Both the position numbers and the translations under genes were made by a program. The notes beneath the pieces were generated by a model that had not been told where the DNA came from, searched no databases, and saw nothing but the letters and a program-made list of their open reading frames with translations. This document shows positions 9,819-20,044 of a stretch of 64,000 nucleotides of DNA, one piece after another. This stretch comes from Plutella xylostella (Eukaryota; Arthropoda; Insecta; Lepidoptera; Plutellidae): contig NC_063994.1 in the NCBI RefSeq assembly GCF_932276165.1, positions 2,728,001 to 2,792,000 on the forward strand, in the 5' to 3' direction. How positions within the stretch are numbered: position 1 is the first letter of the stretch; the number at the start of each line of letters is the position of its first letter.

Positions 9819-12429
9819 GGGCTAAGTATTATAGTGAAAGTGATTATAGATCTACAAGTTTTAAGTTCAGTTAAGAAAGTCTTAGATGTTTCTTGTTTAA
9901 ATTTTCCAAAAGGAACAATTTCACACTAATCATTATTATAATTTTGGTTTTCAACTGCAAAGAAAACTCAGCTACACTGAAAATTTCAGTTATACAGTAA
10001 AAATGGTTGTGCTTATGATAACTGAACGAACGGCAATGAGTGTGATTTTTTCGTTTTCGCTCGAGGCGGGGCGCGAGCATTCAGTATTGGTTATTTATGA
10101 TATGCCGCTGGAATTATTTACGTAGGGCCGCGCGATGCCTTCCGTTAATAGTGTAGGCTACACAACAGGGTTTGATCTTTTACGGCCAGTGAAATGCAGT
10201 TTATGTAGAGTAGTAGAGTGTAAAAATTACTCTCGTGCAATGAAAAAGGTCCACTTTAAAAATACTGACACTAAATGGCCATTTGGCATTTTGTAAGAGG
10301 TTATTTAATCCGACAGCAAATGGCCTCAATTTTTCAAAAAAATAGTAATAAATGTTTCTGTTTCTGTTTGTGTAAAGAGTATATTTTTATATTATCTTTA
10401 TCTTATCTTTTAATAAAAATTTGAACACAATATTTACGTTGGAAACGTTGGTGTATGAGCCACTCATACATGAGATTATTTGATGACAGCGCTTACATGC
10501 GCGCCCTACTACAGTTGGTCATGTTCTGATGCGCTGTTAAATGTACTTCAATATTACAGACGGCGTCACTAAGCTAGCCTATTCCGTTTAGGAGTAATTT
10601 TATACTTTACTCACTCTAGCTCAAGACCTTACAGTCGCGCTACACATTAGTACATCTTCTGTCCGTAGGCGGGCCGAGCGGCAGAGATGAAAAATCACAG
10701 ATGACTTTTTTTATTGTACCAGTCACCACTCTAGGGAGCTCCGGGATCGTCGCCAGCAAAAGTGTCTTTTTATGTACCCTAATAATACAGTTTCTTGTGA
10801 CCCGCAGTTAATGTACTGGACGGCTTTTATTCGACATTAGGTTGTAGCTTAAAATGAAATTAGGTGATTGCAGAGGGTTTACAAGTATTTCAAGTTATTC
10901 GGTTTTTGGCACTTTTGTTTTTTTGTTGTAATAATGTTGGACAAGTTTTTGATGGAGTACAATTCTTGTAACTTTATTTGAAAGGAATAATTTTTTCATA
11001 CTTCAGTTGTTCAATACAATAATTAATACTTACCTACTTAATATTTTAGTATATTTTTTATTGGTTATGATTAAATTGGGGTATATCATCCTAATCTTCT
11101 TGTTACTAATCCTAATGTTTATTGATGCAAACAATATTAAAAAAAAATCGTTTATCTATTTAGAGTGACCCCGCGAGTGTATTTACAGTCGCGCACGAGA
11201 ATAATTATATAGCCGATAAGGAAATTTCAGTTAGAGGTATTGCTAAAGACATTATTTTATTTTCTTATGTGGAAATTTTCAGCTTTTTACAATATTTTAT
11301 CCGAGCATTGCCGATTCTTAAGAGTATAGCTATCTTCATATTCTTCATCCGTAAAGTGCATAGGTTACTGAATAAAGGGGCGGAAGATTGAATGTTCGAT
11401 TCTAGGCTTGGATGATTTTTTAAATAATCTTGGTGCCCGAAAACATTGTATAGTGAGTAGAAGAAAATTTAGTGCAGCAATGCATATCTGCCTACCCGTT
11501 ATGCCTACTGTTATGATACATATAACAGTGTTCATGTAGGCAATAAAATATAGTTGTCTATCCCAAACACGTTTCTTTACATTTCTTATCTCATCATAAT
11601 CATTCTGAAAATTTGCACATCTTATCAAGTAGTAAAATACAAACTGTTTCTTACTATTTAGTCAAGGGAACGTAAATGATACATGATGTATTCCATAGTG
11701 ATGTAGTTAATTTATGAAATACAGCTGTTTGAAATATATATTTAATCAAATCCATGTGTGAAGCAGGAATAGTGGGTTAACCATGAAAAGTGATGGTGAT
11801 AAAAAGTATAAAAAGGATGTCACTCCACTCTTAAGACAAGTAAGATAAATCATGTTATAATAATGTATAGGTGGGTTTTATAAATTGAGTTGCTACATTT
11901 TCGACCGTTACTACACACCTAGTTGGGTTCAGAATCATACAATCTAACGATTTTATAGGGATTTTGCTGTATTGCGATATGAGACATGGTTTTGGTCGTG
12001 GGCTCTCGTACTAAAAGGAACCTACCTGACTGATGTTTCCACTGTAAGTACCTTATAAACATACGTCGGTCGCACCATATCCTGAGCAATCGGCGACTGA
12101 CAACTTATCTGACTAGCTAATCCTGAAAGGATGACCCTAGAGTCTAGTCTAGGGCCTAGACTAATTCCAGGTTTTGTCAACAACATACTAAGTAATGATT
12201 TAATTTTAAAGTACTTTAAATCTAAATAAAAAAATTTTTAAAAATTTCAAACTGTTATCGATGATATCGATGTATTCGATGATATTAAATTATAGTTAGT
12301 TTAGTATGTTTTGTATTATTAGTATGTATTAGGTATATTATAATATAATGTAGGTATATAATTTGTATAGTTATTATGTATAAGTAAGTATATCTCTGTG
12401 CTTCGTTTTAAGTAGATAAACTTCTCTCC
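9819..12429. other. No gene seen; one MITE fragment
   Basis: AT-rich. A fragment of the ACACTCACGGGC element lies at about 10523-10618 ('gctgttaaatgtacttcaat', 'cactaagctagcctattccg'). A solitary 'tagagtgaccccgcgagtg' near 11160 may be one end of the GGGTCACTCTAT family. Short palindromic 'atcgat' and 'tctagtctaggg' phrases occur near 12130 and 12260. No supportable ORF is present. Confidence 0.5.
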
Positions 12430-12573
12430 TCTCAGCCTATCGCACTACCAACCACTTTCTCGACATCACCAAATGTTAACTGGTAGAGAATGCTACTAGC
12501 ATTAAGTTCGCCTTTGTACAATGTTTTTATGTGCAATAAAGAATTTATAATAATAATAATAATAAATAAATAA
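12430..12573 (+). repeat. LINE 3' end with AAT/AATA tail
   Basis: The phrases 'aactggtagagaatgctact', 'agcattaagttcgcctttg' and 'gtgcaataaagaattt' are followed by a run of AAT/AATA units. It matches 8090-8225 and 51050-51160. Confidence 0.65.
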
Positions 12574-12639
12574 TGTGTGAAACATATAGGTCAGGCAGGG
12601 GCCATAGTCCTTCCATAGTCCCAGTTACCCAGTCCATTT

Positions 12640-12880
12640 AGCACCCCCTTCCATAACCCTGTATTAGTTTTGTCCATATCCTACAATAGTTCTGCACTAA
12701 CCGGGGATTTTCCATGGGTTTACTCTATAGTTTACACAAGGAAAATCGTCGGTTGGTGTCACATTTCATATAGATTAATGTTGTCAAACGGGCCTCTACA
12801 TGTTGGCTTCGGCCCCATGCACGCCTTCCAAATGCCCGGGACCCCATGGTCCCGTGATGGTAAAGACACAACATAATAAT
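12640..12880. repeat. Dispersed repeat, probably LINE-derived
   Basis: A GC-richer stretch contains 'ttggcttcggccccatgcac', 'aaatgcccgggaccccatgg' and 'gatggtaaagacac', followed by an AAT-type simple tail near 12873. Phrase style and the A-rich end suggest a retroposon 3' region. No open frame survives. Confidence 0.35.
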
Positions 12881-13090
12881 AATAATAAATGTATGGAGAT
12901 ACGACGTCGGCAATGCCTATAAAGTGGACGCACTTGTGTGAATGTCTTTACACAGAATATTGAATGCGATGCGTTCGTTGCTTACGATGTAGCGCTAACC
13001 CTTAATTGGGAAAAACGATTATCCCAAATCGTTCTGAAGTTAAGGACGAAAAATTATGTTTTTTTTGTAGTCATGTTCTATTAAGCGTCC

Positions 13091-13115
13091 GGGCAGGGCC
13101 ACGTGGCCGTGGTCG
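13091..13115 (+). pseudogene. Truncated extra copy of transporter exon
   Basis: GGGCAGGGCCACGTGGCCGT plus one G (13091-13111) is identical to the middle of the transporter exon at 20045-20180. It is followed directly by the exon's last bases TCG and the donor-side sequence GTCAGTATAG. It is therefore a fourth exon copy with its 5' part and most of its 3' half deleted. It begins the exon array of 13.0-14.2 kb. Confidence 0.75.
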
Positions 13116-13297
13116 GTCAGTATAGTCACACACATTGAGTCGCTAGCACGAGGCGCAAGATGTGACAAAAGTTTTGCGACACGCATCGCGCTACAAGAGC
13201 GAAGTGTGACGGAAAACTTTTGTCGCGTCTTATCGTATCTTGCACCCCGTGCTAGGCCTTCAGGGTTTGTGACTATACTCACCGATCTACGAAACGG
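13116..13297. mobile_element. Palindromic element joined to truncated exon copy
   Basis: The left end GGTCAGTATAGTCACACAC and the right end 'gtttgtgactatactcaccga' are inverted repeats. Inner arms 'ctagcacgaggcgcaagat' and 'cttgcaccccgtgctagg' also pair. The right end continues into 'tctacgaaac', the reverse complement of the transporter exon's end (GTTTCGTAGA versus CTTCGTGGA). Siblings follow exon copies at 13531 and 13928. Confidence 0.65.
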
Positions 13298-13394
13298 AAC
13301 TAGTTTTATACATATTTTATGACAGTCCGTTAAACGCCGTGCCAATATTATACATAGGTGCCATTAACACATAGGCATAATCCCCCCATTCCAG

Positions 13395-13530
13395 TGCTTC
13401 GTAACCGCAGCAGTGCTGAGCGGGGCGCTGGGCCACGGCTGCGGGCAGGGCCACGTGGCCGTGCTAGTGCCGCAGCTGCAGCGGCCGGGCGCGCCCATAC
13501 CGCTCACTGCTAGTGACGCTTCGTGGATCG
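13395..13530 (+). pseudogene. Extra copy A of the transporter exon
   Basis: This is a full 136-bp copy of the exon at 20045-20180, preceded by the same acceptor context ('ccattccag'). It translates to the same 45 residues, from CFVTAAVLSGALGHGCGQGH to DASWI. The few base differences from the other copies (for example GTAACC for GTGACA, CTA for CTG, AGT for AGC) are all synonymous. Its donor is GTCAGTATAG instead of GTGAGTC. No downstream exon accompanies it. It may be an extra cassette exon of the transporter gene or a dead partial duplicate. Confidence 0.7.
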
Positions 13531-13670
13531 GTCAGTATAGTCACACACCTTGAATCGCTAGCACGGGGCGCAAGATGTGACAAAAGTTTTGCGACGCGCG
13601 AATTTTATCTTGGCGCAGAAAGTGCTAGCCTACAGGGTTTGTGACTATATTAACGGATCCACGAAGCGTA
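13531..13670. mobile_element. Palindromic element joined to exon copy A
   Basis: It starts at the splice donor (GTCAGTATAGTCACACACC), runs through 'gctagcacggggcgcaagat', and ends 'gtttgtgactatattaacg' followed by GATCCACGAAGCG. The last phrase is the reverse complement of the exon's final bases (CGCTTCGTGGATC), so the inverted repeat includes coding sequence. It is shorter than its siblings through loss of part of the centre. Confidence 0.65.
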
Positions 13671-13791
13671 GCTGGCAGTTTATTTCTGACATTTATGATA
13701 TTCCGTTTTGTGCAATACGTACTATATTGATATCTGGACGCTTACATACTTTAAAGCCTCAATATTAATAGTTATAATCCCCACATTCCAG

Positions 13792-13927
13792 TGCTTCGTA
13801 ACCGCAGCCGTGCTGAGCGGGGCGCTGGGCCACGGCTGCGGGCAGGGCCACGTGGCCGTGCTGGTGCCGCAGCTGCAGCGGCCGGGCGCGCCCATACCGC
13901 TCACTGCTAGCGACGCTTCGTGGATCG
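13792..13927 (+). pseudogene. Extra copy B of the transporter exon
   Basis: A second full 136-bp copy, 397 bp downstream of copy A. The acceptor is 'ccacattccag' and the peptide is again identical to that of 20045-20180; differences are synonymous (for example GCC for GCA). The donor is GTCAGTATAGTTAC. Together with 13091-13115 and copy A it forms a tandem array with a period of about 400 bp. Whether any copy is spliced into transporter mRNA cannot be told from sequence. Confidence 0.7.
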
Positions 13928-14117
13928 GTCAGTATAGTTACGAACCTAGGATGGCTAGCAGGGGGCGCAAGACGCACCGGTTTTGCGACGCGCTCACTTA
14001 CATAACGCGGTTTCAAGAGCGAAGTGTGACGGAAAACTTTTGTCGCGTCTTATCGTATCTTGCACCCCGTGCTAGGCCTTCAAGGTTTGTGACTATACTC
14101 ATCGATCCACGAAGCGC
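13928..14117. mobile_element. Palindromic element joined to exon copy B
   Basis: The left end GTCAGTATAGTTACGAACC pairs with the right end 'gtttgtgactatactcatcg', and the inner arms 'gctagcagggggcgcaaga' and 'tcttgcaccccgtgctaggc' pair as well. The right end is followed by ATCCACGAAGCGCAAC, again the inverse of the exon's terminal codons. A central block 'gagcgaagtgtgacggaaaac' is shared with the sibling at 13116-13297. Confidence 0.65.
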
Positions 14118-14834
14118 AACTTGCCGTTGATTTCTCCATAGATTTATAAAAAATCCAGTGCGATATGCGCGATACCAATAGCTCGTGATTCGTGTCACAA
14201 AAAACAACTTCGTTTTCATCTCGTTTTCAGATTTTTACGAACGAGCTAAGAAATTGCGATTCACATGGCACTAAAAACAAGCTACATAGTAAGATCGTTT
14301 CGAGATCGCAAAATGAATGAACGGAATGGAGAATGACGCGATTCATGTCATTTTTAGGGTTCCGTAGCCAAAATGGCAAAAACGGAACCCTTATAGTTTC
14401 GTCATGTCCGTCTGTCCGTCTGTCCGTCTGTCCGTCTGTCACAGCCGATTTACTCGGAAACTATAAGTACTACAGTGATGAAATTTGATGGGAATATGTG
14501 TTGTATGAACCGCTACAAAAATATGACACTAAATAGTAAAAAAAAGAATTGGGGGTGGGGCCCCCCATACATGTAACTGAGGGATGAAATTTTTTTTTTC
14601 GATGTAAATACCCGTGTGGGGTATTAATGGAAAGGTCTTTTAAAATGATATAAAGTTTTCTAAAAAACATTTTTCTTAAAGTGAACGGTTTTTGAGATAT
14701 CAGCTCTCAAAGTCGTAAAAAGTATGTCCCCCCCCCCCCTCTATTTTTATAACTACGGGGTATAAAATTCTAAAAAAAATAGAGGTGATGCATGCTAATT
14801 AACTCTTTCAACGATTTTTGGTTTGATCAAAGTA

Positions 14835-16790
14835 GGGTAAACTACCCTATTGTTGACACCCCTCCATTTATTGACACAGCGCGGAATAATTAAAGAAAAC
14901 AAGACAACGCTTCGTTCTATTTAGTTATATTTATCTTTGAATGCAGCAGTAATAGTTATTCTGTAATGGTAGCACTCGGCAGTCATTTTTACAGCAATGG
15001 CTGACCAATAAAACATAGACAATTCGTGCCTCTCCGTGACTTCTTTAAATTCCGCCATCTTGAATCGCTTTTTGCAAAGGACAGTGGCTACTTTAGGAAT
15101 AAATTTGCTAGTATTTATTTAAAAAAATTGTTAAATTTGTTATTTGGACTGAAAAGGGAACAAAATTATTTTTCCATTTCTTACCTAAAAAACCACTTAT
15201 TTTCGGTTTTAACTTCGAATTTAGGTGGTGTCAATTATAGGTAGCACTTTTGGTATATTTTCCTAATATTGACATATTGGGTCAATAATTGGAAGGATTT
15301 TTTTTTGTTTTCATGCTAATATTTTAGCTTTTTCCGGTAGTATATCCTATAATGATCACGTTGACACTATTTAATCACTTATCCCACACGAATTTCCAAT
15401 TCATGACACAGTGTCAATACAGTGAAATCCAATTATCGACATAGTGTCAGTAATCTATTTCCCTATTATTGACATGTCTATATATAGGCAAAGTGTCAAT
15501 AATTACGCTCATAAACGATAAATATTTTTATGGGAGCTTACCATAAAAGTGGCAGTGAGAAGTGAAGGAGAAAAAAAACTTTTTCTGGTTCACTTCTCAC
15601 TGCCTTTCTGCAACCTATATGAAGTCGTCTGACTATCAAGTGGCCTGCCAACTGCTCTACGTCCACCTGTCATCATTTTGCCTGGCCAAAAGTGTCCTGC
15701 ACACTTCCCACCCAGCTGAGTCCACCTCGTAATCTGTTTAAACTGGGATTCTGACCCGGCGGGTAAACAATTATCAAGATAGGTGTTAAGATTCACAAAA
15801 TTTAATGATATCCAGCTGTATCATTCGTTTCTATTGGGACACTGGACATTACCTTAGTCTTGAACATGTTTATCTACAGGCCAACCCTCAAGGATGCTAC
15901 GTGTAGTTCTGCGAGCATAAACTGGAGATATCAGAGGCATATTCATGATTCTTCATCAAAATAAAGATGCGACAAAGCTACACCACACTTTTTCTTTGGC
16001 CTTTCTCCTCCGGCAAGTCTTTACCAGGTCTAAGATCAGCCTCGGTCCTGACGGCCAAAAAGCATGCTATGTCACGCTTGCCTGTTCGTTACCTCCACTC
16101 GAGAACTCGATTACTCCAACTGTCTTTCTTCTTGGGTGGCTGGCCTATTGGCATCTCACATTGGATCTCTGATGGATTGATTACACCAGTTCAGTCCGCA
16201 TTACGAATTTATACCGGTGGACCTGTTAGCCCAGCTGTGACCACGTTTCTGAACCATATGGCATCAGCAGCAGGACGCACTAGCTGGAACCTTTGAGAAA
16301 TGCCCAGGAGATCATGAGACGAAGCAGCCTAACTCAGTGGGACTTGTCTGCTAGCATTAACATTAGATGCAGTATATATGGTATGTCAGATAACTAGCTG
16401 ATGACTTATGGTATGTGACACTTATGGTGTTTCAATATATCACCGTGATATACCAAATAGAGAACCGGACCCATGGTACCCTCCCAAAGGTTTAATTCCT
16501 GTTTAAAACGGTTTTTATTACCTAATATCAAGCATGTCAATAATTGGTACAGGAGGTGTCATAAATTGGAAAACCCGTGTCAATAATTGGGAAATAGGGG
16601 TTCTTTCAAATTTATAGCTGATAATAAAAAACTAAGACTATAGGGTCATTGTTTTGTCAAAAATATTATAAATGAATATACACCTGAGACCGCTACGGAA
16701 AAAATACCACAATACTAATATTTTATGCGTATTTATGGCCAGTTTTGCAGACGACTCGTCTTAAAGTGTCAATAATTGGGTAGTTTACCC
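14835..16790. mobile_element. TA-flanked DNA transposon with internal terminal-motif copies
   Basis: The ends are GGGTAAACTACCC followed by 'tattgttgacac' on the left, and on the right the inverse of GGGTAAACTACCC followed by 'aattattgacac', giving terminal inverted repeats of about 26 bp. TA precedes (14833-14834) and follows (16791-16792), as a 2-bp target duplication. The phrase TGTCAATAATTGG or its inverse recurs at least ten times inside, clustered at 14850-15500 and 16530-16600. No intact transposase is visible; the centre holds RTE-like debris. It is nested in the 'gggttccgt' element. Confidence 0.75.
15590..16310 (-). pseudogene. RTE-like reverse-transcriptase remnants
   Basis: On minus, the frame at 15796-15590 contains CAGHFWPGKMM and RRAVGRPLDSQTTS. 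These resemble the C-terminal 'WAGHIAR...KRSVGRPPTRW' region of RTE-clade LINE proteins. Further upstream on minus (around 16160-16090), NRVLEWR, a stop, then RTGKR fits the adjoining part of the same region. The pieces are out of frame and interrupted. They lie in the centre of the DNA transposon and are presumably a nested insertion. Confidence 0.4.
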
Positions 16791-16893
16791 TATCTCTTAT
16801 AGTTTTTGAGATAGGTTGATTTAAAGTTTATTATATTTGCTGCTACGGAACCCTTTGTGCGCGAGCCCGACTCGCACTTGGCCGGTTTTTGTT

Positions 16894-17552
16894 GAACTTT
16901 TTGATATCGCTTATCTGTCATATTTTGACGTTTTAGCGATTTTAAACTTTCGAAGAAAAGGGTGAAATTGTTAGATCGTTTTCAGAAAATACTGCTAAAA
17001 GTGAAATTGACCTTGTACGCATCTCTCCAAGATCTTCAAGCCATTTTTCAGCCGGACAGCCGTCCCTACGAGATATGTACGTTTCCATCTTTACCGAATT
17101 CGTAATTTTCCTTTATAGTAAGCTTGTTTAGTGATATTTATTTGATTGGTGTGGGTTTTGGCCTGAGGCCCTCGCAGAATGAGGAAGAATATTTTAACCG
17201 AAAGCATACACATTCCCTCAGTGTGCAAATTGTAAGTTCATGAATTAAACACATTGTAATGCATGTATATTTTATTTATTGATAGAACTAATAAATTCTA
17301 TGAATTATCACAAATACTAAAAAAATATAGGTAGTAATTAGGTCCCTTTACCACTTAATAAAGCTACAGATAATGGCAATCAAAGATTAAAGTCTTATTA
17401 TTTTTCTCATATTCTCTCCTATAGGTTGGCTGGTACAAAATGCTTTTAGCCTTTTGTACAAGTAATTATTAATACTTATATATACAATATTTTGTTAACA
17501 ATTATTAAACTATTATTGTATATAGGAACTTAGGTAATCAGTAATCACAGGT
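16894..17552. other. No clear gene; possible Harbinger intron/flank
   Basis: A short open stretch at about 16998-17105 on plus is unassigned. A LINE-tail phrase ('ggttggctggtacaaaatgc') lies at 17425-17445. The AT-rich end leads to a good acceptor ('gtaatcacag') just before the Harbinger-like coding block. Confidence 0.4.
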
Positions 17553-17729
17553 GCTCCTCTGTTTGAATTGACGCATGAAGAAGAGGAAGAAGAGAGGCGT
17601 GAGGTCATTGAAGGCCAGGCAAATGCGCAGGGACGGGATCCTCCCCCGCAGCAGCGCCGCGCTGACCGCGCGCTCCACGCCGGTCGCGGAGCCAGAGCTT
17701 CACTGGTCGCGCAACTGCGTCGCCGCTAA
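17553..17729 (+). pseudogene. C-terminal piece of PIF/Harbinger-like transposase
   Basis: After an acceptor-like CAG at 17548-17550, the frame from 17553 reads 58 codons to TAA: FELTHEEEEEERREVIEG, then QANAQGRDPPPQQRRADR, then an end like AGRGARASLVAQLRRR. An acidic run followed by a G-x-x-x-R-x-x-L-V block before the stop is how HARBI1/PIF-type DDE transposases often end. The catalytic domain is absent. It stands upstream of, and convergent with, a Myb/SANT-partner-like piece at 19412-19249, the two-gene layout of Harbinger elements. This is inference from style, not from a search. Confidence 0.35.
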
Positions 17730-17752
17730 AATCTGTGGATTTTCAATTTATA

Positions 17753-18965
17753 AGGTGAGTCGGGGCAAGCGCGCCTACGGGGTAAGAGCGCCCCCCCCTA
17801 TTATCTCAAAAACTACTGATGTGGGACTCTTAACGACATCTTACATCCATGGAACAAATCAAATGAAGTTCCGGGTTTAAATCACAGATGGCTCTGCTTG
17901 CTCTAATTTGAGATAATGGACATTCTATTTTTAGTGTCATTTTAACATCAATTACGAGATGAGCACGTGTTACAAATCCATTAAAATCTCAGAAAATCAT
18001 CAGTGTTTGGGGAAACTAATAAGGTGAGTGTATAATTTAAAAGATTTCCTTTAAATCCTTACTTGTATTTTTCTTTTTAGTAGCGAAATTAATAATTTTC
18101 TAGCCAATTATAAATCTTAACCTAAAAATTTTCGAGAGGGGTAAGTGCGCCTGAGTACTAGGACCAGCCATTTTTATATGGCGCATTTGCCCCAAGGCAG
18201 GGGTTACCAACCATAAGGTGGCCGATTATTTCCAAAATTGCCTTTGATATCTTTTTTTATTTATTTAGCCAAATTCATACTGGAGGCTTGGTAAGTGACT
18301 AGTATCACAACTCGAGAACACTATTCTATTAAGTACTAGGTAATAAGAAAAAATGTTTAAGTTTTGTTAAATTTGTTTATGAAAATTTTGTACGTTTTGT
18401 TTTTATGCTAATAAATATAATTATAGCCTGAAATTAAAGTTTTTTTTTCCTATTACTGTGATTTGTCATAATTTATGCCAGTATAAAATTTCATCTACAC
18501 ATACATTAAAGTTTTTATCAAAATTCAAAAAGCTACCCACCTATGATTGTTGAGAACCCCTGACTCGAAAGATATGGCGCACTTGCCCCGAATTTCATTT
18601 GATGGCCGTAACTTATTTTGTATTGCCATTTTCAAAAATAACCCAAAAGTATTGTGTTTTTTTGTTGACGTTCTTTCAAGTAAATTTGGTGTTTTTCTGC
18701 TAAGCATTACTTTTGGCGGTTTATTTTGTGTAGGCGCACTTGCCCCATTTTCAGAGGCAAGTGCGCCTATCTCCATGTTTTTAAAAAACTAGCATTATAT
18801 CCTAAATTTATCAGTATATTCACTTAATCAACGTAACATTATTATCTCAAATAACCAAAGATTGTAAATTTTATAAATTTACATGTTTAGGTCAGTAAAT
18901 AGAGAAGATATATTGAGTTGAATTCATCTATGAAAAAACTATGGCGCGCTTGCCCCGACTCACCT
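17753..18965. mobile_element. TA-flanked DNA transposon with eight GGGGCAAG-TGCGCC motifs
   Basis: The left end AGGTGAGTCGGGGCAAGCGC and the right end GCGCTTGCCCCGACTCACCT are inverted, about 24 bp. TA flanks both sides (17751-17752, 18966-18967). GGGGCAAGTGCGCC-like motifs, either strand, occur at 17762, 17779, 18138, 18180, 18576, 18733, 18755 and 18943. The longest frames (about 80 codons at 18525-18792) have no recognisable sequence, so the 1,213-bp copy is non-autonomous. It is inserted in the Harbinger-like remnant. Each end contains AGGTGAGT, a consensus 5' splice site. Confidence 0.8.
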
Positions 18966-19248
18966 TAGTTAAAAAATATACCTACAAAAATATTTTGTAC
19001 TTATTCCGATATAAATGATGTATACGTATTATACCTTACCATTACTTTAAGTCTGGTCTTGATTGTTCCTTTCATTAGCCTGGAAAAGACAAAATGAAAA
19101 GTTCAGTATGATATTGTTCTAAAAAATTACAGACAGACACTAACAAAACTACACTGTAACATAAATATTCAACACCAGTTTTCCTAACACATAATTGGGG
19201 TAACAATTAAGTTAAATTAGATTCTATTATTTAGCCAAACATTTAGGA

Positions 19249-19412
19249 TTAACCTACCTTTTTCCATATGAGGAGCCCCTGCTCAAGAAGCCTCTCATTG
19301 ACTGCAGCCTGTCTGTTCATTGCTTCAGCTATCATTGTGAGGGCTGAAGCCGTGGCCCTCTCACAACGTAGTTGCTCCATCTGCAACTCAAGCACATCGG
19401 CTGCTGCTTGTG
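19249..19412 (-). pseudogene. C-terminal piece of Myb/SANT-like transposon protein
   Basis: On minus, a frame reads AAADVLELQMEQLRCERATA, then SALTMIAEAMNRQAAVNERL, then LEQGLLIWKKVG and TAA at 19251-19249. The long amphipathic helix rich in Glu, Gln, Arg and Leu before a short tail resembles the coiled C-terminus of the Myb/SANT-like partner protein of Harbinger transposons. A stop lies a few codons upstream, so the reading is limited to one exon or is decayed. It converges on the transposase remnant at 17553-17729. Confidence 0.3.
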
Positions 19413-20044
19413 TTCACCTAGTTCATGATTCTAAAACAATTCAAACAGAAATTGGATACATCGTAAATTACAATACCTTCTTGACTACAACCGGTAACAA
19501 TTATATTTAAAAAAAAATAGGTTAATACATTGATACTTATATGTCTCAGTCGTATTTCTCTAAGTTAGTTAAACTTCCTTCCTTCTTATTTTTCAAAAAA
19601 ACTACGTTAAGACGAAAATTAGCAAAGCAAATCAATGTTTTTATGTAGAAAACATGGCGGCTGTCAAAAGTGCCACAGGTTATGAATTTCTTCAACGTTG
19701 AATTAAAAAGCCGTTTCTTGATACTTGCTATCGCCACTAATTCCAACAAAATATATTTTAGGAACAAAATTATTTAAAACAATTAGTGGTAGTATTTATT
19801 ATTTTTGCATGGCAATTAAAAAAAATATAGTTTCATTCATTTCACTCAAGCCATCCAAATACGAACTAGCGATATGAAAACGAGATCAAAGTATATGTGT
19901 TATGAATCGCGTTTTTGAACATTGCGGATTTCATCTCGTAACTCGTTCGTATCGCTTTACAAATATTCGGTTGAGATATGAATCGCGCCCCGGACGCTTA
20001 CTTTAAACCCCCAACATTTACTAGGCATAATCCGCACATTCCAG
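19413..20044. other. No gene seen upstream of the transporter exon
   Basis: AT-rich. A minus open frame at 19767-19546 has no recognised motif. The last 70 bases before 20045 ('ggacgcttac', 'tactaggcataatccgcac') resemble the region upstream of exon copies A and B, so the duplicated unit extends into intron sequence. Confidence 0.45.

Larger units (their letters stand above)
14346..16893. mobile_element. 'gggttccgta ... ggccggttttt' element, interrupted
   Basis: The left end is 'agggttccgtagcc' with a (TGTCCGTC)-like run at 14404-14440. The right end is 'gctacggaaccctttgtgcg' with 'gactcgcacttggccggttt' at 16842-16893. This pairing is a familiar lepidopteran non-coding element. It is split by the 1,956-bp TA-flanked element at 14835-16790. 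The left half (14346-14834) and right half (16791-16893) would rejoin at a TA. A run of 13 C lies near 14730. Confidence 0.6.

Noticed and set aside
13708..14130. 140-codon plus ORF as a gene
   Set aside because: It merely runs through exon copy B and its palindromic element; only 13792-13927 is coding-like.
14400..14440. Minisatellite TGTCCGTC as a CRISPR-like array
   Set aside because: It is a short simple repeat inside a common insect element, without spacers.
18525..18792. 81-83-codon ORFs as transposase
   Set aside because: They lie on both strands of a non-autonomous element and show no catalytic motif.
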